Shown here piece after piece: positions 26,685 through 35,363 of a stretch of DNA of 64,000 nt. This DNA comes from Streptomyces antarcticus (GTDB taxonomy: Bacteria > Actinomycetota > Actinomycetes > Streptomycetales > Streptomycetaceae): positions 1-64,000 of the forward strand of contig NZ_JAPNLM010000012.1 of NCBI RefSeq assembly GCF_026627255.1, in the 5' to 3' direction. A program made the translations under genes and the position numbers. The number at the start of each line of letters is the position of its first letter. Positions within the stretch are counted from its first letter, which is position 1. A model generated the notes under the pieces. The model had not been told where the DNA came from and did no database searches. It was given only the letters and a program-made list of their open reading frames with translations.

Positions 26685-27956
26685 TCGCCCCCGCCGTTCC
26701 AGTAGGACCGCTGTCGCGGCGTACAGGGCGGCCACGCTGAGGATCAAGGTCACGGAGCGCCCGTCGACGGGGAGCATCAGAGAGGCCACCGCCGCCGCTC
26801 CGACGAACGCGACGTTGAACAGCACGTCGTAGACGGCGAAGACGCGGCCACGGTAGGCGTCGTCCACCTGGGACTGCACGACCGTGTCGGTGGAGATCTT
26901 GGCGCCCTGGGTGGCGAGACCCAGGACGAACGCCGCGGCCAGCATCGGGCCGGGGGTGAAGAATAGGCCGAGTGCCGGGACCAGCACCGCGGCGCCCGCG
27001 GCGCAGACGGTGATCGCCCCGCGGGTGCCGAGCCGGCCCACCAGCCACGGGGTGACGAGTGCGGCTGCGAAAAATCCGGCCCCCGAGACGCCGATGGCGA
27101 CGCCGAGCAGGGCCAGGCCGTCGGACTCGTTGTCCGACCAGGAGTAGCGGCACAGCATGAGCAGCATGACGAACAGGGCCCCGTAGCAGAACCGCATCAG
27201 GGTCATGGCGGCGAGCGCCTGGGCGGCTTCGCGCCGGGAGGCCAGGTGCCGCAGGCCGTCGGCCATGCCGCGCACGGTGAGGACGATTCCCTCGGCGACC
27301 GAGGGGCGGAGCCGGCCGGGAGGGTGGTCGGGCCCCAGGAGGCCGACGGCGAGGCGCAGGGAGACCAGTGCCGCACACAGGTAGAGGCCGGCTCCGAGGA
27401 GCACGACGAGGGCGTCGGAGTCGGCGGCCAGCACCCGGACGAGGAAGGCCAGCCCCCCGCCCGCGACCGCGGCGAGCGTTCCGGCGGTGGGCGAGAGGGC
27501 GTTGGCCGTGACCAGCTGGTCGGGACCGACGACGTGGGGCAGGGACGCGGCCAGCCCGGCCAGCACGAAGCGGTTGACGGCCGTCACCGACAGGGCCGAG
27601 GCGTAGAAGAGCCAGTCGGGCACGTGCGCGACGATCAGCATCCCGGTGACGCAGGCCAGGAAGGCGCGGAGCAGGTTGCCGTAGAGGAAGACCTGGCGGC
27701 GGCGCCAATGGTCGAGGAGGACCCCGGCGAAGGGCCCGATGACCGAGTAGGGGAGCAGCAGCACGGCCATCGCCGATGCGATGGCGGCCGGCGAGGTCTG
27801 CTTCTCCGGGGAGAAGACCACGTAGGCGGCGAGTGCGACCTGGTAGACGCCGTCCGCCGACTGGGAGAAAAGCCGTACGGCGAGCAGGTTGCGGAAGTCC
27901 CTCAGGCGCAGGAGTACGCGCAGATCACGTACGACAGGCATGAGGGCAAGGGTCAC
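26673..27956 (-). CDS. MFS transporter
   Basis: 427-aa major facilitator protein with about 12 hydrophobic helices; the N-terminal half has GVLLDHWRRRQVFLYGNLLR, a motif-A-like cytoplasmic loop (GxLxDRxGRR). The substrate is unknown. GTG start at 27956; ATG 27941 (MPVVRDLRVLL) is the alternative. The C-terminus ends RRFT because the reading frame terminates within a parS site. Confidence 0.9.
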   Translation of the reverse strand: MTLALMPVVRDLRVLLRLRDFRNLLAVRLFSQSADGVYQVALAAYVVFSPEKQTSPAAIASAMAVLLLPYSVIGPFAGVLLDHWRRRQVFLYGNLLRAFLACVTGMLIVAHVPDWLFYASALSVTAVNRFVLAGLAASLPHVVGPDQLVTANALSPTAGTLAAVAGGGLAFLVRVLAADSDALVVLLGAGLYLCAALVSLRLAVGLLGPDHPPGRLRPSVAEGIVLTVRGMADGLRHLASRREAAQALAAMTLMRFCYGALFVMLLMLCRYSWSDNESDGLALLGVAIGVSGAGFFAAALVTPWLVGRLGTRGAITVCAAGAAVLVPALGLFFTPGPMLAAAFVLGLATQGAKISTDTVVQSQVDDAYRGRVFAVYDVLFNVAFVGAAAVASLMLPVDGRSVTLILSVAALYAATAVLLERRGRRFT

Positions 27957-27960
27957 ATAC

Positions 27961-27999
27961 GCGGAGGGTCCCCGGGCACATTGCCCGGGGACCCTCCGC
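27961..27999 (-). terminator. Strong hairpin terminator after ino1
   Basis: GCGGAGGGTCCCCGGGC (27961-27977) and GCCCGGGGACCCTCCGC (27983-27999), a perfect 17-bp stem with a 5-nt loop, between ino1 and the MFS gene start. Confidence 0.9.
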
Positions 28000-28045
28000 G
28001 GAAGAACAGCCTAAGTCCAGGTGTCCGGAGGACCCTTGGGCTCGA

Positions 28046-29128
28046 CTAGCGCTCGACCTCGCCCTTGATGAACTTCTCGACGCTGGCGTAGGCCTCGTCG
28101 TCGAAGTACTGGACCGGCGGGGACTTCATGAAGTAGCTGGAAGCCGACAGGATCGGGCCACCGATACCGCGGTCCTTCGCGATCTTCGCGGCGCGCAGGG
28201 CGTCGATGATGACACCGGCAGAGTTCGGGGAGTCCCACACCTCGAGCTTGTACTCGAGGTTCAGCGGAACGTCGCCGAAGGCGCGGCCCTCGAGGCGGAC
28301 GTACGCCCACTTGCGGTCGTCGAGCCACGCGACGTAGTCGGACGGGCCGATGTGGACGTTGTTCTCGCCGAGATCCCGGTCGGGGATCTGCGAGGTGACG
28401 GCCTGCGTCTTGGAGATCTTCTTCGACTCGAGGCGGTCGCGCTCGAGCATGTTCTTGAAGTCCATGTTGCCGCCGACGTTGAGCTGCATGGTGCGCTCAA
28501 GACGGACACCGCGGTCCTCGAACAGCTTCGCCATCACGCGGTGCGTGATGGTGGCGCCGACCTGGGACTTGATGTCGTCGCCGATGATCGGGACACCGGC
28601 CTCGGTGAACTTGTCAGCCCACTCCTTGGTGCCGGCGATGAAGACCGGGAGGGCGTTGACGAAGGCGACCTTGGCGTCGATGGCGCACTGCGCGTAAAAC
28701 TTCGCCGCGTTCTCGGAGCCGACGGGCAGGTAGCAGATGAGGACGTCGACCTGGCGGTCCTTGAGGATCTGGACCACGTCGACCGGAGTCTCGGCGGACT
28801 CCTCGATCGTCATGCGGTAGTACTTGCCCAGGCCGTCCAGGGTGTGGCCGCGCTGAACGGTCACACCGGCGTTCGGGACGTCGCAGATCTTGATGGTGTT
28901 GTTCTCGCTGGCGCCGATGGCGTCCGAAAGGTCGAGGCCGACCTTCTTCGCGTCGACATCGAACGCGGCGACGAACTCGATGTCACGCACGTGGTAGTCG
29001 CCGAACTGGACGTGCATCAGACCGGGGACCTTGGCCGCCGGGTCGGCGTCCTTGTAGTACTCGACGCCCTGCACCAGCGAGGCGGCGCAGTTGCCTACGC
29101 CGACGATGGCTACGCGAACCGAACCCAT
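28046..29128 (-). CDS. ino1: Inositol-3-phosphate synthase
   Basis: Converts glucose 6-phosphate to myo-inositol 3-phosphate (NAD-dependent), first step to inositol phospholipids and mycothiol in actinobacteria. 360 aa, typical of the short actinobacterial class. NAD motif VAIVGVGNCAASLVQG at residues 6-21; the substrate region QLNVGGNMDFKNM and the C-terminal DSPNSAGVIIDALR are conserved. ATG start with GGGAGC upstream. It lies directly downstream of a PadR regulator gene on the same strand. Confidence 0.96.
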   Translation of the reverse strand: MGSVRVAIVGVGNCAASLVQGVEYYKDADPAAKVPGLMHVQFGDYHVRDIEFVAAFDVDAKKVGLDLSDAIGASENNTIKICDVPNAGVTVQRGHTLDGLGKYYRMTIEESAETPVDVVQILKDRQVDVLICYLPVGSENAAKFYAQCAIDAKVAFVNALPVFIAGTKEWADKFTEAGVPIIGDDIKSQVGATITHRVMAKLFEDRGVRLERTMQLNVGGNMDFKNMLERDRLESKKISKTQAVTSQIPDRDLGENNVHIGPSDYVAWLDDRKWAYVRLEGRAFGDVPLNLEYKLEVWDSPNSAGVIIDALRAAKIAKDRGIGGPILSASSYFMKSPPVQYFDDEAYASVEKFIKGEVER

Positions 29129-29156
29129 TCCGGTTGCTCCCTGTTTGTTCTCGGAC

Positions 29157-29179
29157 GAGGCCTGCGAGATGCAGGCCTC
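29157..29179 (-). terminator. Hairpin between the padR gene and ino1
   Basis: GAGGCCTGC (29157-29165) and GCAGGCCTC (29171-29179), a 9-bp stem starting at the PadR stop codon. It could attenuate read-through into ino1. Confidence 0.65.
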
Positions 29180-29780
29180 ATTTTGCAGTTTCGTCGGACG
29201 GACCGGGACTTCTCTGGTCCCGTCCCGCCCGCTCGCTCTCGATGAGCTCGTTCAGCCAGCGCACTTCGCGCTCCACCGACTCCATGCCGTGCCGTTGCAG
29301 CTCCAGCGTGTAGTCGTCGAGGCGTTCCCGTGTGCGGGCGAGAGAGGCGCGCATCTTCTCCAGGCGCTCCTCAAGCCGGCTGCGGCGGCCCTCCAGTACC
29401 CGCATGCGCACTTCTCGCTCGGTTTGACCGAAGAAGGCGAAGCGGGCGGCGAAGGACTCGTCCTCCCAGGTGTCGGGCCCCGTGTGGGAGAGCAGCTCCT
29501 CGAAGCGCTCCTTGCCCGCGGCCGTCAACCGGTAGACGATCTTGGCGCGGCGCCCTGCGAGTGAAGCGGCGAGAGCGTCTTCCGGAGCGTTGCCCGGTTC
29601 CTCGATCAACCAGCCGTTGGTGACCAGCGTCTTGAGGCAGGGATAGAGCGTCCCGTAGCTGAACGCCCGGAACACCCCCAGCGAGGTGTTGAGCCGCTTG
29701 CGCAGCTCGTAGCCGTGCATGGGGGATTCGCGAAGCAGGCCGAGGACGGCGAATTCCAGGATGCCTGAGCGCCTGCTCAT
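29178..29780 (-). CDS. PadR family transcriptional regulator
   Basis: 200-aa protein with an N-terminal winged helix of the PadR type (LEFAVLGLLRESPMHGYELR, then GTLYPCLKTLVTNGWL) and a long C-terminal coiled-coil region for dimerisation (VRMRVLEGRRSRLEERLEKM). A perfect palindrome 43 bp upstream is a likely operator, so it is probably autoregulated and may control ino1 behind it. Strong match to the conserved regulator encoded beside ino1 in streptomycetes. Confidence 0.9.
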   Translation of the reverse strand: MSRRSGILEFAVLGLLRESPMHGYELRKRLNTSLGVFRAFSYGTLYPCLKTLVTNGWLIEEPGNAPEDALAASLAGRRAKIVYRLTAAGKERFEELLSHTGPDTWEDESFAARFAFFGQTEREVRMRVLEGRRSRLEERLEKMRASLARTRERLDDYTLELQRHGMESVEREVRWLNELIESERAGRDQRSPGPSDETAK

Positions 29781-29822
29781 CCGCCTGCCCCTCCTCCGAC
29801 TCTGAGTCTGTATGTCGAGCTG

Positions 29823-29841
29823 ATGTATCGACTCGATACAT
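29823..29841. promoter_or_regulatory. Probable PadR operator
   Basis: ATGTATCGA-C-TCGATACAT, a perfect 19-bp palindrome with 9-bp arms between the padR gene and the divergent PBP gene. AT-rich compared with its surroundings; a related half (TGTATGTCGA) lies at 29811-29820. Confidence 0.7.
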
Positions 29842-29984
29842 CCAGACGATAGATCGAGCAGCCTCTGGCGACAAGGGGCGACATGGTGACCGGCGTCACA
29901 TCATGAATTCGTGCGAGGTAAGTTGCCTGATTTGGGGTGAACTTCGGCACTGTTCGGGTTTTGAGCGTGCGTAGTCTGTGGGCC

Positions 29985-30047
29985 ATGACACCGGGGGAAC
30001 CGGAATTCACCCGCCGCTTCCAGGCCACTCGCCTGCCCGAGGAGTAG
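29985..30047 (+). CDS. Putative 20-aa leader peptide upstream of the PBP gene
   Basis: ATG at 29985 opens a 20-codon frame (MTPGEPEFTRRFQATRLPEE) ending in TAG at 30045-30047, 7 bp before the PBP start. TAGTCT at 29972-29977 lies at -10 distance, so the peptide could be translated from a leaderless transcript. Its last codons GAG GAG also serve as the Shine-Dalgarno sequence for the PBP gene. This may be a chance frame; no family is known. Confidence 0.3.
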   Translation: MTPGEPEFTRRFQATRLPEE

Positions 30048-30054
30048 TCGTTCG

Positions 30055-32700
30055 ATGAGCGAGCATCGCCGCAAACCGCCGCAGCCCCAGGGCGGTGGAC
30101 GCGCCTCGTCCCGCCGGGCTGCCCCGCAGCGCCCGGGACGGGGCGCCGAGGCCGGACGTGGCGTGCCCACCGCGTCGCCCAGCGGCCCGTACGCAGAACA
30201 GCCCTCCCAGGGCAGCCGTGCAGACGCGCGCCGGGCCGCCCAGAGAGGTTCCGGGGGTCGCGGCCGGGGCGGCGGAGCCGCGGCGCGCGGCGCCGGCCGG
30301 CCTGACAAGCGGCTCATCAACTACCCTCGCTCCGACCGGGCCGGCTGGAAGCGCTTCGTGCCCTCCTGGAAGCTCGTCAGCGGTACGGTGCTGGGCTTCT
30401 TCGCGGTCATCGTGGCCGGAGCCGGCATCGGCATCGCCATGGTGGGCACGCCCGACCCCAACAAGACGGCCGAAGCCCAGAACAACGTCTTCCTCTGGGC
30501 CGACGACACCCAGATGGTGGCCACCGGCGGATCCATGAACCGGCAGATCGTGGGCATCGACCAGATCCCCCTGTCGATGCAGAACGCCGTGATCGCCGCG
30601 GAGAACGAGTCCTTCGACTCGGACAAGGGCGTCGACCCCATGGGCATCGTCCGCGCCGTGTGGAACATGGCCAAGGGCGGTTCCACGCAGGGTGGCTCGA
30701 CCATCACCCAGCAGTACGTGAAGAACAACTTCCTGGACTCCGAGCAGACGCTCAAGCGGAAGGTCACCGAGCTCTTCATCTCGATCAGGCTCGGTGTCAC
30801 CGAGGAGAAGGACAAGGTCCTCGCGGGCTACCTGAACACCGCGTACTACGGCCGGGACGCCTACGGCATCCAGGCCGCGGCCCGTGCCTACTTCGGCAAG
30901 GACTCCAAGGACCTGAACCCCTCCGAGTCCGCCTTCCTGGCCTCGGTCCTCAAAGGCCCCAACCTGTACAACCCGGACGGCGGCATCGGCGCCTCGGCCA
31001 CGCCCGAGGCCAACACCCAGCGGGCGAAGCAGCGCTGGTCCTGGGTGCTCGACCGCCAGGTCCAGGTCGGCCGGATGTCCAAGGAGGAGCGGGCGAAGTA
31101 CAAGCCCGAGGACTTCCCCGCCCGTGTCGAGTCGGCGCAGGCCCGCGGCATGTCCGGCCAGATCGGCTACATGGTCGAGACCGCCAAGCAGTACGTGATG
31201 AAGACCAAGGACATCAGCGCCGAGAAGATGGCGCTGGGCGGCTACCGGATCAAGACCACCTTCCAGAAGCCGAAGGTGGATGCCCTGGTCAAGGCCGTGG
31301 AAGACACCCGCAACGACTTCCTCGACGAGAAGAAGCGCCCCGATCTGGACACCTTCGTGCAGTTCGGCGCCGCCTCCGTCGACGTGAAGTCCGGCGCGAT
31401 CGTGGCCCTGTACGGCGGCCCGGGCTGGGACCAGAAGTACTTCAGCAACAACGCCAACACCATCGGCGTCCCGGTCGGCTCGACCTGGAAGCCGTACGTC
31501 CTGGCCGCCGCGATGAAGCACGGCACCCAGAACTCGAACGGCGAGGGCGTCTCGGTCGACAGCAAGTACATGGCCGACGACCTGACGGTGATCAAGAACC
31601 GCCAGGGCAAGCCGCTGCTCGCCGCCGACGGCAAGCCGTTCCGGCAGAAGAACGAGAGCCCGACCGCCTTCGGCTACGTCACCCTCAACGAGGCGATGGA
31701 GAAGTCCATCAACGTGCCGTTCGCCCAGCTCGTCTTCGACGTCGGGCACACCAAGGTCCGCGAGATGGCCAAGTCCACGGGCATCCTCGAGGACTCGATG
31801 GACAAGAACAACAACGCGTCCTTCGCCCTCGGCACCTCCACCCCGAGCGCCATCCGCATGGCCGACTCCTACGCCACCTTCGCGGCCTCCGGCACGCACC
31901 GCGAGCCGTACTCCGTGAGCGAGGTGTCGAAGGACGGTCAGCCGCTGTCCGGATTCGAGGCGCCCAAGGAACAGCGGGCCATGGACAGCGATGTCGCCGA
32001 CAACGTCACCAAGGTCCTCGAGAACGTGGTCAAGAACGGCACCGGCACCAAGGTCAAGAAGCTGGGCAGGCCCGCCGCGGGCAAGACCGGCACCACCGAC
32101 CAGAACAAGTCGGCGTGGTTCGTCGGCTACACCCCGGAGCTGTCCACCTCCGTGGCCCTCTTCCGCACGGACCCGAACTCCGCGGACAAGAAGCTGCTGT
32201 CCATGAACGGCGTGGGCGGTACCGACTCCATCCACGGTGGTGACATCCCCGCCGTCATCTGGACCGAGTACATGCGCGAGGCCCTGAAGGACGTGCCGGT
32301 CAAGGACTTCCCCGAGGCCGAGGCCATCGGCGTCAAGGCGGACTCCTCGGGCGCGCCGTCACCGACGCCGTCGGCGGTTCCCACCCCGTCCACACCCCCC
32401 TCGCCGTCCCCCTCCAGCCCCTCCCCGACGCCGTCCCCGACACCGTCCAAGGGCGGGAAGCCCTCCTGCAAGCCGGGGGACCTGTTCTGCGACCCGAGCA
32501 CGGCGGCCGGGGGGGCCAACGGAGGCGCCAACAACGGGGGAGCCAACAACGGAGGCGCCAACAACGGCGGCGTCATCGGCGGAGCGGACGGCGGGAACGA
32601 CGGCGGTGCCACCGGCGAGCCATCCCCGTCGAACAGCAGCCGGCCGGGCCGCCCTGGCGGCGTCACCGGCGGATGGCCCACCGGTAGTCCGGACGGCTGA
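30055..32700 (+). CDS. Class A penicillin-binding protein (transglycosylase/transpeptidase)
   Basis: Bifunctional peptidoglycan synthase. 881 aa: basic cytoplasmic tail (1-105), one transmembrane helix (about 110-130), a GT51 transglycosylase domain (about 160-340) with the catalytic ENESF and GGSTITQQYVKN, then a transpeptidase domain with GSTWK (SxxK), the SIN-containing segment KSINVPF, and GKTGTTDQ (KTG). After residue 760 there is a Pro/Ser/Thr-rich stretch and a GGANN repeat tail that likely spans the wall. ATG start behind GAGGAG. Confidence 0.95.
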   Translation: MSEHRRKPPQPQGGGRASSRRAAPQRPGRGAEAGRGVPTASPSGPYAEQPSQGSRADARRAAQRGSGGRGRGGGAAARGAGRPDKRLINYPRSDRAGWKRFVPSWKLVSGTVLGFFAVIVAGAGIGIAMVGTPDPNKTAEAQNNVFLWADDTQMVATGGSMNRQIVGIDQIPLSMQNAVIAAENESFDSDKGVDPMGIVRAVWNMAKGGSTQGGSTITQQYVKNNFLDSEQTLKRKVTELFISIRLGVTEEKDKVLAGYLNTAYYGRDAYGIQAAARAYFGKDSKDLNPSESAFLASVLKGPNLYNPDGGIGASATPEANTQRAKQRWSWVLDRQVQVGRMSKEERAKYKPEDFPARVESAQARGMSGQIGYMVETAKQYVMKTKDISAEKMALGGYRIKTTFQKPKVDALVKAVEDTRNDFLDEKKRPDLDTFVQFGAASVDVKSGAIVALYGGPGWDQKYFSNNANTIGVPVGSTWKPYVLAAAMKHGTQNSNGEGVSVDSKYMADDLTVIKNRQGKPLLAADGKPFRQKNESPTAFGYVTLNEAMEKSINVPFAQLVFDVGHTKVREMAKSTGILEDSMDKNNNASFALGTSTPSAIRMADSYATFAASGTHREPYSVSEVSKDGQPLSGFEAPKEQRAMDSDVADNVTKVLENVVKNGTGTKVKKLGRPAAGKTGTTDQNKSAWFVGYTPELSTSVALFRTDPNSADKKLLSMNGVGGTDSIHGGDIPAVIWTEYMREALKDVPVKDFPEAEAIGVKADSSGAPSPTPSAVPTPSTPPSPSPSSPSPTPSPTPSKGGKPSCKPGDLFCDPSTAAGGANGGANNGGANNGGANNGGVIGGADGGNDGGATGEPSPSNSSRPGRPGGVTGGWPTGSPDG
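32521..32565 (+). repeat. 15-bp in-frame tandem repeat in the PBP tail
   Basis: Three copies of about GGAGGCGCCAACAAC (32521, 32536, 32551) encode GGANN-type repeats; partial units flank it. Copy number is expected to vary between strains. Confidence 0.85.
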
Positions 32701-32722
32701 CCCTGCCGCCCGAGCCGGACCC

Positions 32723-32755
32723 GGAAGGCCGTCGCACCCCGTGCGGCGGCCTTCC
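32723..32755 (+). terminator. Hairpin terminator after the PBP gene
   Basis: GGAAGGCCGTCGCAC (32723-32737) and GTGCGGCGGCCTTCC (32741-32755), a 15-bp stem with one mismatch and a 3-nt loop. Confidence 0.8.
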
Positions 32756-32788
32756 CCCGTGTCCGGCCCCGTACGGCAGGATGAGCGC

Positions 32789-34249
32789 ATGACGAAGGTG
32801 CAAGAGGACCTCCCCGTACTGCCCACCCAGCAGGACGAGGTCGCCGCGGCCGGCAGCGAGCTCATCGGCGGCCCGCTCGGCCGCTACGCCCGGCTGGGCG
32901 GTCACTGGCTGGGACCGGTCCGCGTCGTGGCGCTCCTCGCCATCGGCATGTTCGCCCTCGGGATGGTGCAGAAGCTGCCCTGCTACGACTGGGCGTGGTT
33001 CCGGGGGGCGGGCTCGCAGTACACGCACGCCTGCTACTCCGACATCCCGCACCTCTACGCCGTGCGCGGCTTCGCCGACAACCTGACGCCGTACTTCGAC
33101 CGGCTCCCCGGCGACATGGAGTACCTGGAGTATCCGGTGCTCACCGGTCTCTTCATGGAGATCGCCTCCTGGCTGACCCCGGGCAGCGGCTCCATGCAGC
33201 ACCGCGAGCAGATGTACTGGATGGTCAACGCGGGCATGCTGATGGCCTGCGCCGCGGTGATCGCCGTCTGCGTCGCCCGCACCCACCGGCGCCGGCCCTG
33301 GGACGCCCTGCTCTTCGCCCTCGCACCCGCCTTCGCGCTCACGGCGACGATCAATTGGGACCTGCTGGCCATCGCCCTGACCGCCGCCGGGATGCTCGCG
33401 TGGTCCCGTGGCCGGACGGTGCTCTTCGGCGTCCTCATCGGCCTTGCCACCGCTGCCAAGCTCTACCCCGTCCTGCTTCTCGGGGTGCTCTTCGTACTCT
33501 GCTGGCGGGCCGGGAAGTGGCGCGCGTTCGGCGGCGCCGTCCTCGGCGCGGCCGGGGCCTGGCTCGTGGTGAACCTGCCGGTGATGCTGTTCGCCTGGGA
33601 CGGCTGGTCGAAGTTCTACACCTTCAGCCAGGAACGCCCGATCGACTTCGGCTCCGTGTGGCTGCTGATCTCCCAGCGCTCGGGCAACCCCCTCGACGGC
33701 GCCAACACGTACGCCACCGTGCTGACGCTCCTGCTGTGCGGCGCGATCGGGCTGCTCACGCTGTGCGCGCCCCGGCGGCCCCGTTTCGCACAGCTGGCCT
33801 TCCTGGTCGTCGCGGCCTTCATCCTGGCCAACAAGGTCTACTCGCCGCAGTACGTGCTGTGGCTGATCCCGCTCGCCGCGCTCGCCCGGCCGCGCTGGCG
33901 GGACTTCCTGATCTGGCAGGCCGGCGAGGTCGCCTACTTCCTCGGGATCTGGTTCTACCTCGCCTACACGAGCAGCGGCGACAAGCACCAGGGCCTGCCC
34001 GTGGAGGGCTACCAGCTGGCCATCGCGGCCCACCTGCTGGCCACGCTGTACCTGTGCGGGATCGTCGTACGGGACATCCTGCTGCCCGAGCGGGACGTCG
34101 TACGCCGGGAGGGCTCGGACGACCCCTCAGGCGGCGTCCTGGACCGCGCCGAGGACGTCTTCGTGCTGTCGGACGCGACGAGGGCGCCGCGGTACGCGGC
34201 GCCCTCGGAGGGACAGCAGGTCGGCTGGGGCGTGCACCCCGAGAAGTGA
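32789..34249 (+). CDS. Glycosyltransferase family 87 membrane protein
   Basis: 486-aa polytopic protein of the GT87/DUF2029 family, which transfers sugars (often mannose) from polyprenyl donors outside the membrane. About 10 hydrophobic helices; YDWAWFRGAGSQYTHACYSD and LEYPVLTGLFMEI in the first extracytoplasmic loop, and VYSPQYVLWLIPLAALARPR near the end, are family-typical. ATG 32789 with AGGATGAG upstream; longer frames run back through the PBP terminator. The acceptor is unknown. Confidence 0.88.
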   Translation: MTKVQEDLPVLPTQQDEVAAAGSELIGGPLGRYARLGGHWLGPVRVVALLAIGMFALGMVQKLPCYDWAWFRGAGSQYTHACYSDIPHLYAVRGFADNLTPYFDRLPGDMEYLEYPVLTGLFMEIASWLTPGSGSMQHREQMYWMVNAGMLMACAAVIAVCVARTHRRRPWDALLFALAPAFALTATINWDLLAIALTAAGMLAWSRGRTVLFGVLIGLATAAKLYPVLLLGVLFVLCWRAGKWRAFGGAVLGAAGAWLVVNLPVMLFAWDGWSKFYTFSQERPIDFGSVWLLISQRSGNPLDGANTYATVLTLLLCGAIGLLTLCAPRRPRFAQLAFLVVAAFILANKVYSPQYVLWLIPLAALARPRWRDFLIWQAGEVAYFLGIWFYLAYTSSGDKHQGLPVEGYQLAIAAHLLATLYLCGIVVRDILLPERDVVRREGSDDPSGGVLDRAEDVFVLSDATRAPRYAAPSEGQQVGWGVHPEK

Positions 34250-34260
34250 CCGGGCGGAAC

Positions 34261-35292
34261 TCAGGCGTCGAGCACCCGGTCGAACTGCGTGGTGGTGTGG
34301 CGCAGGTGCGCCACCAGCTCGTCGCCGACCTTCGGCTCGGTGGCGTCCGAGGGTACGAAGAGGATCGACACCTGCATGTGCGGCGGCTCGGCGAACCATC
34401 GCTGCTTTCCGGCCCACACGAACGGTGACAGGTTCCGGTTGACGGTCGCCAGGCCCGCCCGGGCGACGCCCTTGGCCCGCGGCATCACGCCGTGCAGGGC
34501 CTTGGGGGCCTCCAGGCCAACGCCGTGCGAGGTACCTCCGGCGACGACGACCAGCCAGCCGTCCGAGGCGGCCTTCTGCTGGCGGTAGCCGAACCGGTCG
34601 CCCTTGGAGACGCGCGTGACGTCGAGTACCGCGCCGCGGTACTCGGTCGCCTCGTGGTCACCCAGCCAGAGCCGGGTGCCGATACGGGCCCGGAAGCGGG
34701 TCTGCGGGAACTGCTGCCGGAGCCGTGTCAGCTCCGGGGCCCGCAGGTGGCTGACGAACATGGTGTGCAGCGGCAGCCGGGCCGCGCGCAGCCGGTCCAT
34801 CCAGCCGATGACCTCCTCGACGGCGTCCGAGCCGTCCGGGCGGTCCAGCGGCAGGTGCAGGGCGAAGCCCTCCAGCCGGACGTCCTCGATGGCCGCGTGC
34901 AACTGGCCGAGGTCCTGCTCGGAGATGCCGTGGCGGCGCATCGAGCTCATGCACTCGATGACCACCCGGGCGCCGACGAGACCGCGGACGCCGTCCAGCG
35001 AGGACACCGAGCGGATGACCCGGTCCGGCAGCGGAACGGGGTCCTCGCCCCGTCGGAACGGGGTGAGGACCAGCAGGTCGCCCCCGAACCAGTCCTTGAT
35101 GCTGGCGGCCTCGTACGTCGTCCCGACGGCCAGCACGTCGGCGCCCATCCGGGTCGCCTCCTCGCACAGCCTTTCGTGGCCGAAGCCGTAGCCGTTGCCC
35201 TTGCAGACCGGGATCATCCCGGGGAACTGGTCCTGGATCTGCTTCTGGTGCGCACGCCAGCGCGCGGTGTCGACGTAGAGCGTGAGCGCCAT
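34261..35292 (-). CDS. Alanine racemase-like PLP-binding protein
   Basis: 343 aa. The N-terminal TIM-barrel region resembles alanine racemase, with the PLP-lysine motif PVCKGNGYGFG near residue 31. The C-terminal domain (after about 215) is unlike classical racemases and I cannot find the usual second catalytic tyrosine, so the reaction is uncertain. Start ATG 35292. It directly follows femX on the same strand, and both probably act on lipid II or amino-acid cross-bridge chemistry. Confidence 0.78.
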   Translation of the reverse strand: MALTLYVDTARWRAHQKQIQDQFPGMIPVCKGNGYGFGHERLCEEATRMGADVLAVGTTYEAASIKDWFGGDLLVLTPFRRGEDPVPLPDRVIRSVSSLDGVRGLVGARVVIECMSSMRRHGISEQDLGQLHAAIEDVRLEGFALHLPLDRPDGSDAVEEVIGWMDRLRAARLPLHTMFVSHLRAPELTRLRQQFPQTRFRARIGTRLWLGDHEATEYRGAVLDVTRVSKGDRFGYRQQKAASDGWLVVVAGGTSHGVGLEAPKALHGVMPRAKGVARAGLATVNRNLSPFVWAGKQRWFAEPPHMQVSILFVPSDATEPKVGDELVAHLRHTTTQFDRVLDA

Positions 35293-35363
35293 GCCCGTCC
35301 GGAACCTCTCCTGTGGAGCTGCGTGGTGCAGCGGTGCGTGGTGTGGGTGGGGATGAGGTGCGG

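Noticed and set aside
30007..32235. 742-codon minus-strand frame under the PBP gene
   Set aside because: Antisense shadow with residue composition of reversed codons; the plus-strand gene has clear motifs.
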